NCBI RefSeq assembly: GCF_000165485.1
Contig: NC_014623.1
Coordinates: 2,313,501 to 2,377,500, forward strand
DNA length: 64,000 nt
Reading direction: 5' to 3'
Source of the DNA: Stigmatella aurantiaca DW4/3-1
GTDB taxonomy: Bacteria > Myxococcota > Myxococcia > Myxococcales > Myxococcaceae
The position numbers and the translations under genes were made by a program. Positions 1 to 8,301 of this stretch are shown here, piece after piece. The notes beneath the pieces were generated by a model that was not told where the DNA came from, searched no databases, and worked only from the letters and a program-made list of their open reading frames with translations. Position 1 is the first letter of the stretch, and every line of letters starts with the position of its first letter.

Positions 1-2
1 AG

Positions 3-944
3 GCAGGGCGGCGGGGCGGCTTTGGGTGCGTCATCGGTGTTCGCCGATCAGGCGCCGAGGGGGCCTTGGTGAAGGCAGGCGCGGACGTGGAGGTGACGGA
101 GCTGTCCTCTGTGGGGGTGGAGGCGGACTTGGAGACGCGGCCCATGCGAGAGGTTCCCCTGGCGATGGAGCGGCGCGAGGAGTGGTTGCGGCGGATGACG
201 GGCCGGGTGGCCGTCTTCCTGGACTACGACGGCACGCTGACGCCCATCGTGCCCGTTCCGGAGGAGGCTTTTCTCGCAGACAGCATGCGGACCACCCTGG
301 AGGAACTGGCCCGGTACGTGCCCGTGGCCATCGTGAGCGGCAGGGATTTGCCCATGCTGAAGGGGTTCGTGAAGCTTCAGGGCTTGTACTTCGCCGGCAG
401 CCACGGCTTCGACATCGAGGGCCCGGGGGGGCGCCACTTCCAGCAAGAAGAGGGCAAGGCGCTGCTGCCCGAGCTGGACGCAGCAGAGCGGGAACTGACG
501 GAGGCGCTCGCGGGCATTCCGGGCGCGGGGGTGGAGCGCAAGCGCTTCAGTGTGGCGGTGCACTGGCGGCACGTGGAGGCCGCGCGGCTGCCAGAGGTGG
601 AACAGGCGGTGGCGGGGTGTCAGGCCCGGCACCCGAAGCTGACCCGGTCCGGGGGGAAAAAGGTGTTCGAACTCCGTCCCGGCATCGACTGGCACAAGGG
701 ACGCGCCGTGGAGTGGCTGCTGAAAGCCCTCGGGCTGGAGGGCGAGGGCGTGCTGCCGGTGTTCATTGGCGATGACCTCACGGACGAGGATGCCTTCCGG
801 ACATTGAAAGGGCGGGGGCTTGGGTTGGTGGTGAGGGGAGATGAAGAGCGGCCCACGGCGGCGGACTACGCGCTGCGGGACGTTGAAGAGGTGCGCCGCT
901 TCCTGGGGGTGCTCATCGCCCACGTGGGAGGCGCCAAGCGATGA
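3..944 (+). CDS. otsB: beta-phosphoglucomutase / trehalose-6-phosphate phosphatase fusion (5' truncated by window edge)
   Basis: The frame is open to the first complete codon (base 3), so the gene starts upstream of the window. The first ~35 visible residues (GGFGCVIGV, then a run ending [10 protein letters not shown]) look like the end of a beta-phosphoglucomutase-family HAD hydrolase, where this glycine-rich strand and A-G-A-D-V-V-V-x-D-L tail are typical. A complete trehalose-phosphatase domain follows: HAD motif [12 protein letters not shown] (about bases 214-246), motif II AIVSGRD, and the late motif [10 protein letters not shown] near bases 769-798. TTG (66) or GTG (69) could start a free-standing OtsB, but no ribosome binding site decides for them and the upstream homology argues for a fusion. 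Known family: OtsB hydrolyses trehalose-6-phosphate to trehalose; beta-PGM interconverts beta-Glc1P and Glc6P. The stop overlaps the next ATG (ATGA). Fusion inferred, OtsB assignment firm. Confidence 0.88.
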   Translation, partial: AGRRGGFGCVIGVRRSGAEGALVKAGADVEVTELSSVGVEADLETRPMREVPLAMERREEWLRRMTGRVAVFLDYDGTLTPIVPVPEEAFLADSMRTTLEELARYVPVAIVSGRDLPMLKGFVKLQGLYFAGSHGFDIEGPGGRHFQQEEGKALLPELDAAERELTEALAGIPGAGVERKRFSVAVHWRHVEAARLPEVEQAVAGCQARHPKLTRSGGKKVFELRPGIDWHKGRAVEWLLKALGLEGEGVLPVFIGDDLTDEDAFRTLKGRGLGLVVRGDEERPTAADYALRDVEEVRRFLGVLIAHVGGAKR

Positions 945-3397
945 GGCCAGAGCACGGACTGTTCGCCTACGAGGGCTTCGAGCCCGAGCAGGAGAAGCTG
1001 CGCGAGGCGCTGTGCACGCTGGGCAACGGCTACTTCGCCACGCGAGGCGCGGCGCCGGAGGCCGAGGCGGACGAGGTGCACTACCCCGGAACATACCTGG
1101 CGGGAGGGTACAACCGGCTGAAGACAGAGCTGGCTGGCCGGGTGGTGGAGAACGAGGACCTGGTCAATCAGCCCAACTGGTTGTCCCTCTCGTTCCGCAT
1201 CGAGGACGGTGACTGGTTCAACGTGAGCACCGTGAAGGTGCTGGTGTACCGGCAAGTGCTCGACATGGCGCAGGGCCTGTTGCTGCGCACGGTGTCCTTC
1301 GAGGACTCAGGGGGACGGCGCACGCGGGTGGAGCAGCGGCGCTTCGTCCACATGCGGCACAAACACCTGGCGGGGCAGGAACTCGTGTTGGTGCCCGAGA
1401 ACTGGAGCGGGCGCGTGCAGGTGCGCTCCGCGCTGGATGGGCGGGTGATCAACGGCGGTGTGCCGCGCTACCGGCAGCTCAGCAGTCGGCACCTCCGGCT
1501 GGTGATGGCGAAGGAGGTGGATGCGGAGACGCTGCTGATGGAGGTGGAGACGGTGCAGTCCCGCCTGGGCGTGGCGGAGGCGGCCCGGACGCGTTTGTAC
1601 GTGGAGGGGCACCGGGCGGAGGCTCAGTGCCGCCTGATCCAGGAGGAGGGCTTGCTCGCGCACGAATTCACCGTGGAGGTGAAGGCGCACGAGCGGTTGG
1701 GGGTGGAGAAGGTGGTGGCGCTGTACTCGTCCAAGGATCCCGCGGTGTCCGAGGCGGCGATGGAGGCGCGGCACGCGGTGAAGTGGGCCCCGGCGCGCTT
1801 CGACGAGCTGGTGGCCACGCACGTCCAGGCCTGGACGCACTTGTGGAACCGGAGCGATCTGGACCTGGAGCTGGCGGAACCGGATGGGACCCACCGGGCG
1901 CTGCGGCTTCACATCTTCCATCTGCTTCAGACCGTGTCGCCGCACACCCTCGACCAGGACGCGGGGGTGCCCGCCCGGGGGTGGCATGGGGAGGCGTACC
2001 GGGGTCACATCTTCTGGGACGAGCTGTTCATCTTCCCGTTCCTCAACTTGAGGCTTCCCGCCTTGACGCGTGCCCTCTTGCGCTACCGCTTCCGGCGGTT
2101 GGGGCGGGCGCGCGAGGCCGCGCACGAGGCGGGCTTTCGGGGAGCGATGTTCCCCTGGCAGAGCGGCAGCGATGGCAGTGAAGAGAGTCCCCGCGTGCAC
2201 CTCAACCCGCGCTCTGGACGCTGGCTGCCGGACGAGACGTGGTTGCAGCGGCACATCAATGCCGCGGTGGCCTACAACATCTGGCAGTACTACCAGGCCA
2301 CGGACGACTCCGAGTTCCTGTACTTCCATGGCGCGGAGATGCTGCTGGAGCTGGCGCGCTTCTGGGCGAGCGTGGCCCAGTGGAACCCCTCGCTGCGGCG
2401 CTACGAAATCAAGAAGGTGATGGGGCCGGACGAGTACCACACGGGCTACCCGGATCAACCCGAACCCGGCCTGAACAACAACACCTATACGAACCTCATG
2501 GCGGTCTGGGTCCTGTGCAAGGGCTTGGAGGTGTTGCGGTTGATGCCCAAGGAGCGGCGGGAGGAACTCCTCGAGAGCCTGGAACTGGAGCCCTCGGAGC
2601 TGGCCCATTGGGAGGACGTGAGCCGGAAGATGCGGCTGGTGTTCCACGAGGACGGCGTCCTCAGCCAGTTCGAAGGCTACGAGCAGCTCCAGGAGTTCGA
2701 CTGGGAGGCGTACCGCGCGCGCTACGGGGACATCCAGCGGCTGGACCGCATCCTGGAGGCGGAAGGGGATTCGCCCAACCGCTACAAGCTGTCGAAGCAG
2801 GCGGATGTGTTGATGCTGTTCTACCTGTTCTCCTCCGAGGAGTTGAAAGAGCTCGTCGAGCGGCTGGGGTATCCCTTCGAGCTGGAGATGATCCCGAAGA
2901 CGGTCGACTACTACCTCCAGCGCACCTCTCATGGCTCGACGCTGAGTGGGGTGGTGCACTCGTGGGTGCTGGCCCGCAGTGACCGTCCCCGCTCGTGGAA
3001 GCTGTTCATCGAGGCGCTGCAGAGCGACATCTCGGATGTGCAAGGGGGGACGACCCAGGAGGGCATCCACCTGGGCGCCATGGCCGGGACGGTGGATCTC
3101 GTGCAGCGTGCTTACACGGGCATCGAGATGCGCGGAGACCGGTTGCACTTCAACCCGAACCTGCCGGAGGGCATGAGGCGGCTGAAGTTCTCGCTGCGCT
3201 ACCGCAAGCACCTGCTGGATGTGGAAATCACCCCCGAGACGCTGGTGCTCGTCAGCCGCTGGGACACCCAGGGGCCGCTGAAGGTGGCCGTTCGAGGGGA
3301 GCGCCACCTGCTGCGTCCCTCCGAGACGCGCCGGTTCCACCTCTCCCAGAAGCCCTCCTGGGAGGCGGAGGGTGCAGGCGTGAGCCCGCAGGGCTGA
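941..3397 (+). CDS. GH65 family trehalose/maltose phosphorylase or hydrolase
   Basis: An 818-residue cytosolic protein (no signal peptide) with the GH65 layout: N-terminal beta-sandwich beginning ALCTLGNGYFATRG, (alpha/alpha)6 barrel, and small C-terminal jelly roll. The general acid should be E498 in VMGPDEYHTGY, followed by the conserved LNNNTYTNLMA. The loop SHGSTLSGVVH (from H664) and GTTQEGIHLGAM lie where phosphorylases bind phosphate. GH65 enzymes split trehalose or maltose, usually by phosphorolysis to beta-Glc1P and glucose; a few members hydrolyse. Adjacency to a beta-PGM domain, which consumes beta-Glc1P, favours a phosphorylase, but the sequence alone does not settle substrate or mechanism. 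Start ATG overlaps the upstream stop by 4 bp, so it is translationally coupled. Mycobacterial OtsB1 is known as one polypeptide with PGM, OtsB and GH65-like parts; here the third part is a separate gene. Confidence 0.88.
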   Translation: MRPEHGLFAYEGFEPEQEKLREALCTLGNGYFATRGAAPEAEADEVHYPGTYLAGGYNRLKTELAGRVVENEDLVNQPNWLSLSFRIEDGDWFNVSTVKVLVYRQVLDMAQGLLLRTVSFEDSGGRRTRVEQRRFVHMRHKHLAGQELVLVPENWSGRVQVRSALDGRVINGGVPRYRQLSSRHLRLVMAKEVDAETLLMEVETVQSRLGVAEAARTRLYVEGHRAEAQCRLIQEEGLLAHEFTVEVKAHERLGVEKVVALYSSKDPAVSEAAMEARHAVKWAPARFDELVATHVQAWTHLWNRSDLDLELAEPDGTHRALRLHIFHLLQTVSPHTLDQDAGVPARGWHGEAYRGHIFWDELFIFPFLNLRLPALTRALLRYRFRRLGRAREAAHEAGFRGAMFPWQSGSDGSEESPRVHLNPRSGRWLPDETWLQRHINAAVAYNIWQYYQATDDSEFLYFHGAEMLLELARFWASVAQWNPSLRRYEIKKVMGPDEYHTGYPDQPEPGLNNNTYTNLMAVWVLCKGLEVLRLMPKERREELLESLELEPSELAHWEDVSRKMRLVFHEDGVLSQFEGYEQLQEFDWEAYRARYGDIQRLDRILEAEGDSPNRYKLSKQADVLMLFYLFSSEELKELVERLGYPFELEMIPKTVDYYLQRTSHGSTLSGVVHSWVLARSDRPRSWKLFIEALQSDISDVQGGTTQEGIHLGAMAGTVDLVQRAYTGIEMRGDRLHFNPNLPEGMRRLKFSLRYRKHLLDVEITPETLVLVSRWDTQGPLKVAVRGERHLLRPSETRRFHLSQKPSWEAEGAGVSPQG

Positions 3398-3413
3398 GGA
3401 GGAGCCGCTCCCG

Positions 3414-4199
3414 TCAGGTGCCCTGGGCAGGCGCGTGCAGCACCTTGCGCAGGAACTCCCGGGTGCGGGGTTGCGAGGGCTTTGTGAAGACCTCCGAGGG
3501 AGGGCCCTGCTCCAGGATCCGGCCCTCTTCCATGACGATGATGCGGTGGGCCACCTCGCGAGCGAAACTCATCTCGTGGGTGACCACCAGCATGGTCATC
3601 CCTTCCTGGGCGAGCCCTTGCATGGCCTGGAGCACCTCGTCGGCCAGCTCGGGATCGAGCGCGGACGTGGCCTCGTCGAAGAGCATGACCTCCGGCTCCA
3701 TGGCCATCGCCCGGGCAATGGCCACCCGCTGCTGCTGGCCGCCCGAGAGGCGGACCGGGTATTCGTCCTTCCGGTCGAGCAGCTCCACGCGCTCCAGCAG
3801 CCGCAGGCCGAGCGCTTCCGCCTGGGCGCGTGGCAGCCCCTTCACCCGCATGGGCGCCTCGATGACGTTGCCCAGCGCCGTCATGTGAGGGAACAAGTTG
3901 AAGCGCTGGAAGACCATGCCGACATGGGTCCGTTGAAGGTCCACTTCGGCCTCGGGGCGGGCCACCAGCCGGCCTTCCTTTTCCTGTCTGCCCAGCAGCT
4001 CGCCCCGGAGCCAGATGCGCCCTTGCGTGGGCACCTCCAGGTAGTTGAGGCAGCGCAACAGCGTGGACTTGCCACAGCCGCTCGGGCCAATGAGGACGAC
4101 GACCTCTCCGGCGGCGACGTCCAGGTCGATTCCCCGGAGCACCTCGCGCTGGCCGAACGACTTGCGCAGCCCCTCCACGCGGATGATGGGCTCGCTCAT
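3414..4199 (-). CDS. polar amino-acid ABC transporter ATPase (GlnQ/HisP-like)
   Basis: 261 residues counted from the ATG at 4199, which overlaps the stop of the upstream permease gene (ATGA); the frame stays open further upstream, but that extension lies inside the permease gene and is not expected to be used. All ABC ATPase motifs are present: Walker A GPSGCGKST, Q-loop MVFQRFNLFPHMT, signature LSGGQQQR, Walker B VMLFDEATSALDP and the H-loop VVTHEMSFA. The HMTALGNVIEAP stretch and the overall length are typical of PAAT-family amino-acid importers. It should power the fused binding-protein/permease encoded immediately upstream; together they form a complete two-gene importer. Its 3' end converges on the GH65 gene with a 16-bp gap and no obvious terminator. 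Confidence 0.93.
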   Translation of the reverse strand: MSEPIIRVEGLRKSFGQREVLRGIDLDVAAGEVVVLIGPSGCGKSTLLRCLNYLEVPTQGRIWLRGELLGRQEKEGRLVARPEAEVDLQRTHVGMVFQRFNLFPHMTALGNVIEAPMRVKGLPRAQAEALGLRLLERVELLDRKDEYPVRLSGGQQQRVAIARAMAMEPEVMLFDEATSALDPELADEVLQAMQGLAQEGMTMLVVTHEMSFAREVAHRIIVMEEGRILEQGPPSEVFTKPSQPRTREFLRKVLHAPAQGT

Positions 4200-5647
4200 G
4201 TCCCGCGTGCCTCCAGCCGCCGCTCCAGCCGTTGGGCCAGGGCCGACAGCGCGGCCACGATGAGCAGGTAGCCGATCGCCGCCCATGCGTATACCTCCGG
4301 GCGCAGGTACGTTCCCGCGAGCTGTTTCGTCTCGTAGAGCATCTCCGGCAAGGCGATGACCATGACCAGGGAGGTGTCCTTGGAAAGCGCCGCCAGCTCG
4401 TTCACGAGCGGCGGGATGAGGCGGCGAAACGTCTGCGGCAGGATGACGCGGCGCATGGCCAGCTCGTGGCTCATGCCGAGCGCCCGCGCCGCTTCCATCT
4501 GTCCCTTGTCGATGGACTCGATGGCGGCCCGGAAGATCTCCGCGATGTAGGCCGCGGCGTTGAGCGAGAGCGCGATGACGCCCGCGGCCATGGGGCCCAT
4601 CCGGATGCCCGCGACGATGGGCAGCGCGAAGAAGATGAAGAGCAATTGCAGCAGCAGCGGTGTCCCCCGGAACAGGGTGATGTAGGCCACCGCCAGCCCG
4701 CGAAGGCCCGTTCGCCGGGAGATGCGTGCCAGCGCCACGAGCATGCCCCAGGCGATGCCGAGCCCACCCGCCCCCAGCGTGAGCTGGAGCGTCACCCCGA
4801 GGCCTTGGAGCACCCGGGGCAGCGCCACCTCGCGGGAGAACATCCAGAAGCCCTGGGGCTTCGCGGCCTGGCCCAGCTCCGCCCCGAACCAGCGCTCGGA
4901 GAGCCGTTTCTGCTCCCCGCTGTCCCGGATGTCCTGCAACGCCCGGGTGAGGGCGGCGGTCAGGTCAGGGGCCTTCTTGTCGATGGCGATGCCGATGGGC
5001 TCCGCGTCCAGCGCCTTGCCCGTCATGACGAACGCGTCATCCCGGCGGGCGAAGAACAGGCCGACCGGCTCATCGATGACGATGACGTCGGCCTGGCCCG
5101 CCTTGACCGCGCTGAAGCACTCGGTGGCCCCTGGGAAAGGGCGGATCTCCCGGACGTGGACGCCCCGTTGCTGGAGCCGCTCCACCCATCGCTGGGAGGT
5201 CGTATTGGTCTGCACCGCGACGCGGTGGCCCGCGAGCTCCTGCTCGGTGCGGATGCTCTGGCCCCGGGTGGTGACGAAGACCTGGGACAAGCGCGCGTAC
5301 TCGATGAAGTCGACCTGTTGCAGGCGCTCGGGGGTGATGTTCATCGAGGAGACGATGATGTCGTAGCGGCCCGAGGTGAGCCCGGCGAGGATGCCGTCCC
5401 AGTCCATGACGATGAACTGCGCGGTGACGCCCAACCGGCGCGCCAGCTCCCGGGAGAGATCGACGTCGAAGCCCACCGGCTGGCCGTTCTCCAGGAACTC
5501 CATGGGAGGGTAGGTGGCGTCGATGGCCACCCGAAGCACTCCCGCGGTGCGGATCCGTTCCAGCTCTCCGGCCGGGGCCGGCTCGGCGAGCACGGGCAGG
5601 AGCACCCCCAGGAGGAGACAGGCCGTGGCGGCACTCCAACGGTTCAA
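4196..5647 (-). CDS. fused periplasmic substrate-binding protein / permease of an amino-acid ABC importer
   Basis: A 483-residue single-chain protein. The N-terminus is a signal peptide (hydrophobic LLLGVLLPVLAEPAPA), then an SBP_bac_3 domain (residues ~25-260) with the family opening GVLRVAIDATYPPMEF and VGFDVDLSREL. From about residue 270 a BPD_transp_1 permease domain follows, with several membrane segments (ITLFRGTPLLLQLLFIFF) and an EAA-type coupling loop. Such fusions tether the receptor to the translocator. The first codon is TTG (5647), with AGGAGG about 12 nt upstream; no better start is visible. The substrate is probably a polar or charged amino acid, but the binding-site residues cannot be read with confidence. 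It lies 28 bp downstream of the MbtH-like gene on the same strand. Confidence 0.9.
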   Translation of the reverse strand: MNRWSAATACLLLGVLLPVLAEPAPAGELERIRTAGVLRVAIDATYPPMEFLENGQPVGFDVDLSRELARRLGVTAQFIVMDWDGILAGLTSGRYDIIVSSMNITPERLQQVDFIEYARLSQVFVTTRGQSIRTEQELAGHRVAVQTNTTSQRWVERLQQRGVHVREIRPFPGATECFSAVKAGQADVIVIDEPVGLFFARRDDAFVMTGKALDAEPIGIAIDKKAPDLTAALTRALQDIRDSGEQKRLSERWFGAELGQAAKPQGFWMFSREVALPRVLQGLGVTLQLTLGAGGLGIAWGMLVALARISRRTGLRGLAVAYITLFRGTPLLLQLLFIFFALPIVAGIRMGPMAAGVIALSLNAAAYIAEIFRAAIESIDKGQMEAARALGMSHELAMRRVILPQTFRRLIPPLVNELAALSKDTSLVMVIALPEMLYETKQLAGTYLRPEVYAWAAIGYLLIVAALSALAQRLERRLEARGT

Positions 5648-5675
5648 AATGAGAGAAGCCCTCCTGGGGAGCGCT

Positions 5676-5897
5676 TTAAGGCTTCTTGGCGGCTTCCTCC
5701 ATCTTTTTGCGCAGGCTCAAGGGGCGCATGTCCGTCCACACTTCCTTGATGTACTCCAGGCACTCGGCCTTGGTGCCCGCTTTGCCTGCGTCGTTCCAGC
5801 CGAGGGCGTTCTCTCGGTCCACGGGCCAGATGGAGTACTGCTCTTCGTGGTTGACCACGACCTTGTACCGGGTGGTGTCTTCGCGTTCGTCGCTCAT
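5676..5897 (-). CDS. MbtH-like protein (orphan)
   Basis: 73 residues with the MbtH family pattern: [10 protein letters not shown], then LGW, then [19 protein letters not shown]. The invariant SxWP, GW and WTDxRP positions are kept; the usual P before xGW is Ala (ENALGW). MbtH-like proteins bind and activate the adenylation domains of nonribosomal peptide synthetases and normally sit inside NRPS clusters. No NRPS, carrier protein or phosphopantetheinyl transferase occurs in this window. The gene instead lies 28 bp upstream of an amino-acid ABC importer on the same strand, possibly co-transcribed. It is contained within a much longer open frame on the same strand, but the ATG at 5897 and the family length fix the start. 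Confidence 0.92.
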   Translation of the reverse strand: MSDEREDTTRYKVVVNHEEQYSIWPVDRENALGWNDAGKAGTKAECLEYIKEVWTDMRPLSLRKKMEEAAKKP

Positions 5898-6001
5898 CGG
5901 GCCATTGCACCCCGCGAGCCCCCCGGGAGGCAACAGGTACGTGAGCGTGGCCCCGTGCTTTTCAGTGGACACTCGCGGAGGGCCGCGCGTGGGGCCTGGG
6001 G

Positions 6002-7033
6002 TCAGCCCGGTTGTTGTTTGGGAGTTCCATTCCATCTGAGCAGGAACAGCCCCGCGGGCAGGGGAAGCCAGAGGGTGAAACCGCGCAACAGCAACACCCC
6101 GGCGAGCGCGGCCTCCACCGGAACGCCGAAGACGCTGAGCATGCCCACGGCCGCGGGCTCGAAGGTGCCCACCCCGCCCGGGAGGATGGACACCGTCTCC
6201 GCGACGGAGGCGAGCAGATAGCTGACCAGGGCCCCCTCCAGCGCGAGCGGCTCCCCAATCGCCCGGAGTGTGGCCACGAGGGTCGCGCCATCGAGGATGA
6301 AGACGGTCAGGGTGCACAGGGTCGCTTCGGCGAGCAGGCGCGGGTTGCGCAGGAGCCCTGGCGGGACTTCGGACAGGGCGCGCAGCAGGGCCTCGAGGCC
6401 CGGCACGCGCCGGGTCCACGGGCCCGGGGGGCGGCTCCGGTGGCGTGTCAGCAGCAGCAGGGCCACGGGGACGATGGCGAGCACGATGGCGAAGGCGGTC
6501 ACCAGCCAGCGCATCAGGTCCGTCACCTGATGGCGTGACCAGAGAAAGAGCATGCTGGCGCCCAGCGCAATGGCCTGGGCGGCGTAGAGGCTCAGCGTGG
6601 CGACGAGCACGGAGGCCGCGGCGGCCCCGGAGGAGGCACCCCGCTTGCGCAGCCCCCGGGCCACCACCAGCGAGCCCCCAATGCCGCCACTGGGGACGAG
6701 CTGATCGAAGGCCAGCTTCATCAGCGCCAGCCGGGCCAGGGCGAGCACCGGCGTGTGGATCCCCGTGCGCATGAGCACGCGCTTCCAGAGGAACGCCGTG
6801 CTCAGGTACGTGCCCGCTTGGAGGACCAGCGCCACCAACAGCCAGGCGGGCTGGGCATGGAGGAAGAGCTGGCCGAGCTTGCGCTCCTCCGAGGGGCGCG
6901 TGAGCACGAAGACAAAGAAAGCCGCCAGCAGCAGAAATCCAGGAACCCACCGCCAGCGCTTCCGGCCTGTGAGGGGAGGCGGCGCTGGGAGCCCCTCTTT
7001 CGTGTCCAGTTCCCCGGCGACGTCCGTTCTCAC
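6002..7033 (-). CDS. flippase-like integral membrane protein (LPG synthase TM / UPF0104 family)
   Basis: 343 residues, highly hydrophobic after a short basic N-terminus ([18 protein letters not shown]), with roughly eight membrane segments. The motifs [20 protein letters not shown] and [22 protein letters not shown] match the 'lysylphosphatidylglycerol synthase transmembrane region' family, which also covers hopanoid- and lipid-associated membrane proteins without a transferase domain. There is no soluble catalytic domain, so this is not a full MprF. Start is GTG at 7033 with GGGAGGG about 10 nt upstream. It precedes the MbtH-like gene by 104 bp on the same strand. The lipid or glycolipid it acts on cannot be told from the sequence. 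Confidence 0.8.
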   Translation of the reverse strand: MRTDVAGELDTKEGLPAPPPLTGRKRWRWVPGFLLLAAFFVFVLTRPSEERKLGQLFLHAQPAWLLVALVLQAGTYLSTAFLWKRVLMRTGIHTPVLALARLALMKLAFDQLVPSGGIGGSLVVARGLRKRGASSGAAAASVLVATLSLYAAQAIALGASMLFLWSRHQVTDLMRWLVTAFAIVLAIVPVALLLLTRHRSRPPGPWTRRVPGLEALLRALSEVPPGLLRNPRLLAEATLCTLTVFILDGATLVATLRAIGEPLALEGALVSYLLASVAETVSILPGGVGTFEPAAVGMLSVFGVPVEAALAGVLLLRGFTLWLPLPAGLFLLRWNGTPKQQPG

Positions 7034-7354
7034 CCCTCGACCCTCCCGTCGGTAACTCCGAGGCCTGCCCTCCGGCCAGGTTGAAAGTTTCCTATCGGAA
7101 TCTGGCCTCGGCAGTGCCGCCGCGCACCGTGGATGAGGGCAGCAGAGGGGGGCGAGGGCTGGCTGGCTGCACGCTGGCCAACCATGACGCGGTGGGTCGC
7201 ACCCTTATGCGCCATCCGACCGGTCGGTCAGCAATTGTGAAGTCACTTTCACTGGCAGCTTGCTTCGATTTGTGAGATAGGGAAGGCGTACTGCGTCTTA
7301 GAAGGGCGTGGTCCGCGGCCCAATTCATGCGGCCGGCAAGAAAGAAGAAGAGTA
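7034..7354. other. 321-bp intergenic region: divergent upstream of flippase gene and cold-shock gene
   Basis: No convincing protein-coding frame here. It holds the ribosome binding site of the minus-strand flippase gene at its left end and the presumptive long leader of the cold-shock gene at its right end. A perfect 12-bp palindrome (CCGACCGGTCGG) lies at 7216-7227. I do not see a confident -35/-10 pair. Long structured leaders are a known feature of cspA-type genes, but no specific structure can be proven by eye. Confidence 0.5.
7216..7227. promoter_or_regulatory. perfect 12-bp palindrome, possible TetR-type operator
   Basis: CCGACCGGTCGG is a perfect inverted repeat in the divergent region, 128 bp upstream of the cold-shock start codon. 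The ACCGACCGGTCGGT-like form resembles operators bound by TetR-family dimers, but no TetR gene is in the window, and GC-rich DNA yields such palindromes by chance. Confidence 0.25.
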
Positions 7355-7558
7355 ATGGCAACTGGTACCGTGAAGTGGTTCAACGACGCGAAGGGCTTTG
7401 GGTTCATCACGCAGGACGGCGGGGGCGAGGATCTCTTCTGCCACCACACTGCGATTCAGACCCAGGGCTTCCGCAGCCTGCAGGAAGGCCAGAAGGTGGA
7501 GTTCGACGTGGCCCGCGGCCCCAAGGGCCTCCAGGCGCAGAACGTCCGCCCGGTCTAA
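7355..7558 (+). CDS. cold-shock domain protein (CspA family)
   Basis: A 67-residue single OB-fold cold-shock protein. RNP1 is KGFGFI (residues 13-18); the RNP2 position reads DLFCHHT, in place of the enteric VFVHFS. The end [11 protein letters not shown] is typical. These proteins bind single-stranded RNA/DNA and act as RNA chaperones; several paralogues are usual in myxobacteria and not all are cold induced. A purine-rich AAGAAGAAGAG stretch precedes the ATG as a weak ribosome binding site. It is monocistronic, ending just before a clear intrinsic terminator. Confidence 0.96.
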   Translation: MATGTVKWFNDAKGFGFITQDGGGEDLFCHHTAIQTQGFRSLQEGQKVEFDVARGPKGLQAQNVRPV

Positions 7559-7586
7559 AAAGAGCGCTCGTTCGACTCAATTCAAG

Positions 7587-7616
7587 GCTCGGTCCCTCTG
7601 GGGGCCGGGCTTTTTT
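7587..7616 (+). terminator. intrinsic terminator of the cold-shock gene
   Basis: A 10-bp stem (7587-7596 with 7601-7610, one G-T pair), a TCTG tetraloop and a run of six T. It lies 28 bp after the cold-shock stop codon. Classic rho-independent form. Confidence 0.85.
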
Positions 7617-7731
7617 CGTTTCAGGCCTCGCGGGCATGCGGGCGGGCCCAACAAGGAGACTGGAGTCTCAGGCGGGGAACTCCCACCTTCATGGGGCTGT
7701 CTGCCACGGTTCCTTGCACAGGGAGGTTTTC

Positions 7732-8301
7732 ATGCTCCGCCCTCGTCTGGTTGTTGTTTCCCTGCTGGTATTGGCCCTTGCCGCCTGCGCGGGCATCGAG
7801 ACGCGCACAGACTATGATCCGGGTTCCGTGGACAAGTTGACAGGTTATCGAACCTACGCTTGGTTGCCTTCACCTCACACGCAGAACTCGCAAGTTTACA
7901 ATCCCATTGTCGAATCACGGGTGCGGAAGGCCGTGGAGCAGGAACTCCAATCACGCGGCTATCAAGAGGTCTCTCAAAACCCTGACTTCAAGATTGGATG
8001 GCATGGTGCCGTGGACCAGAAGTTGGATGTTCAGACCGTAGACCAGTACTACGGCTACGCCTGGGACCCTTGGTACTCGCCTTTTTACCTGGGCCCCTCG
8101 GTGCCCGAGACGCGCGTCCGGGAGTACCAGGAGGGAACACTCATCCTCGACTTCATCGATGCGGCCAGCAACAAGCTGGTCTGGCGCGGCACGGCCCAGG
8201 CGGAGTTGAGGGAGTCGGCCTCCGCCAGCAAGCGCCAGGAGCGGCTCAACGAAGCCGTTCACGGCATGCTCAAGGACTTCCCACCCAAGCCGAAGAAGTA
8301 G
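7732..8301 (+). CDS. DUF4136 family lipoprotein
   Basis: 189 residues counted from the ATG at 7732, which has GGGAGG about 7 nt upstream; the open frame extends further but that part lacks protein-like composition. Residues 1-19 form a lipoprotein signal with lipobox LAAC (Cys19). The mature part shows the DUF4136 pattern: YRTYAWLP near the start, paired 'VRKAVEQELQSRGY' helix, a Tyr/Trp-rich middle (YYGYAWDPWYSPFY), and GTLILDFIDAASNKLVWRG near the end. Function of the family is unknown; members are envelope lipoproteins. The 3' end overlaps the converging P450 gene by 32 bp, an unusual tail-to-tail overlap. Confidence 0.85.
   Translation: MLRPRLVVVSLLVLALAACAGIETRTDYDPGSVDKLTGYRTYAWLPSPHTQNSQVYNPIVESRVRKAVEQELQSRGYQEVSQNPDFKIGWHGAVDQKLDVQTVDQYYGYAWDPWYSPFYLGPSVPETRVREYQEGTLILDFIDAASNKLVWRGTAQAELRESASASKRQERLNEAVHGMLKDFPPKPKK

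Noticed and set aside
1307-3340. Open frame of 677 codons on minus within the GH65 gene
   Set aside because: Shadow of a GC-rich coding region: Arg/Leu/His/Gln-rich product with no recognisable domain, fully inside a well-supported gene.
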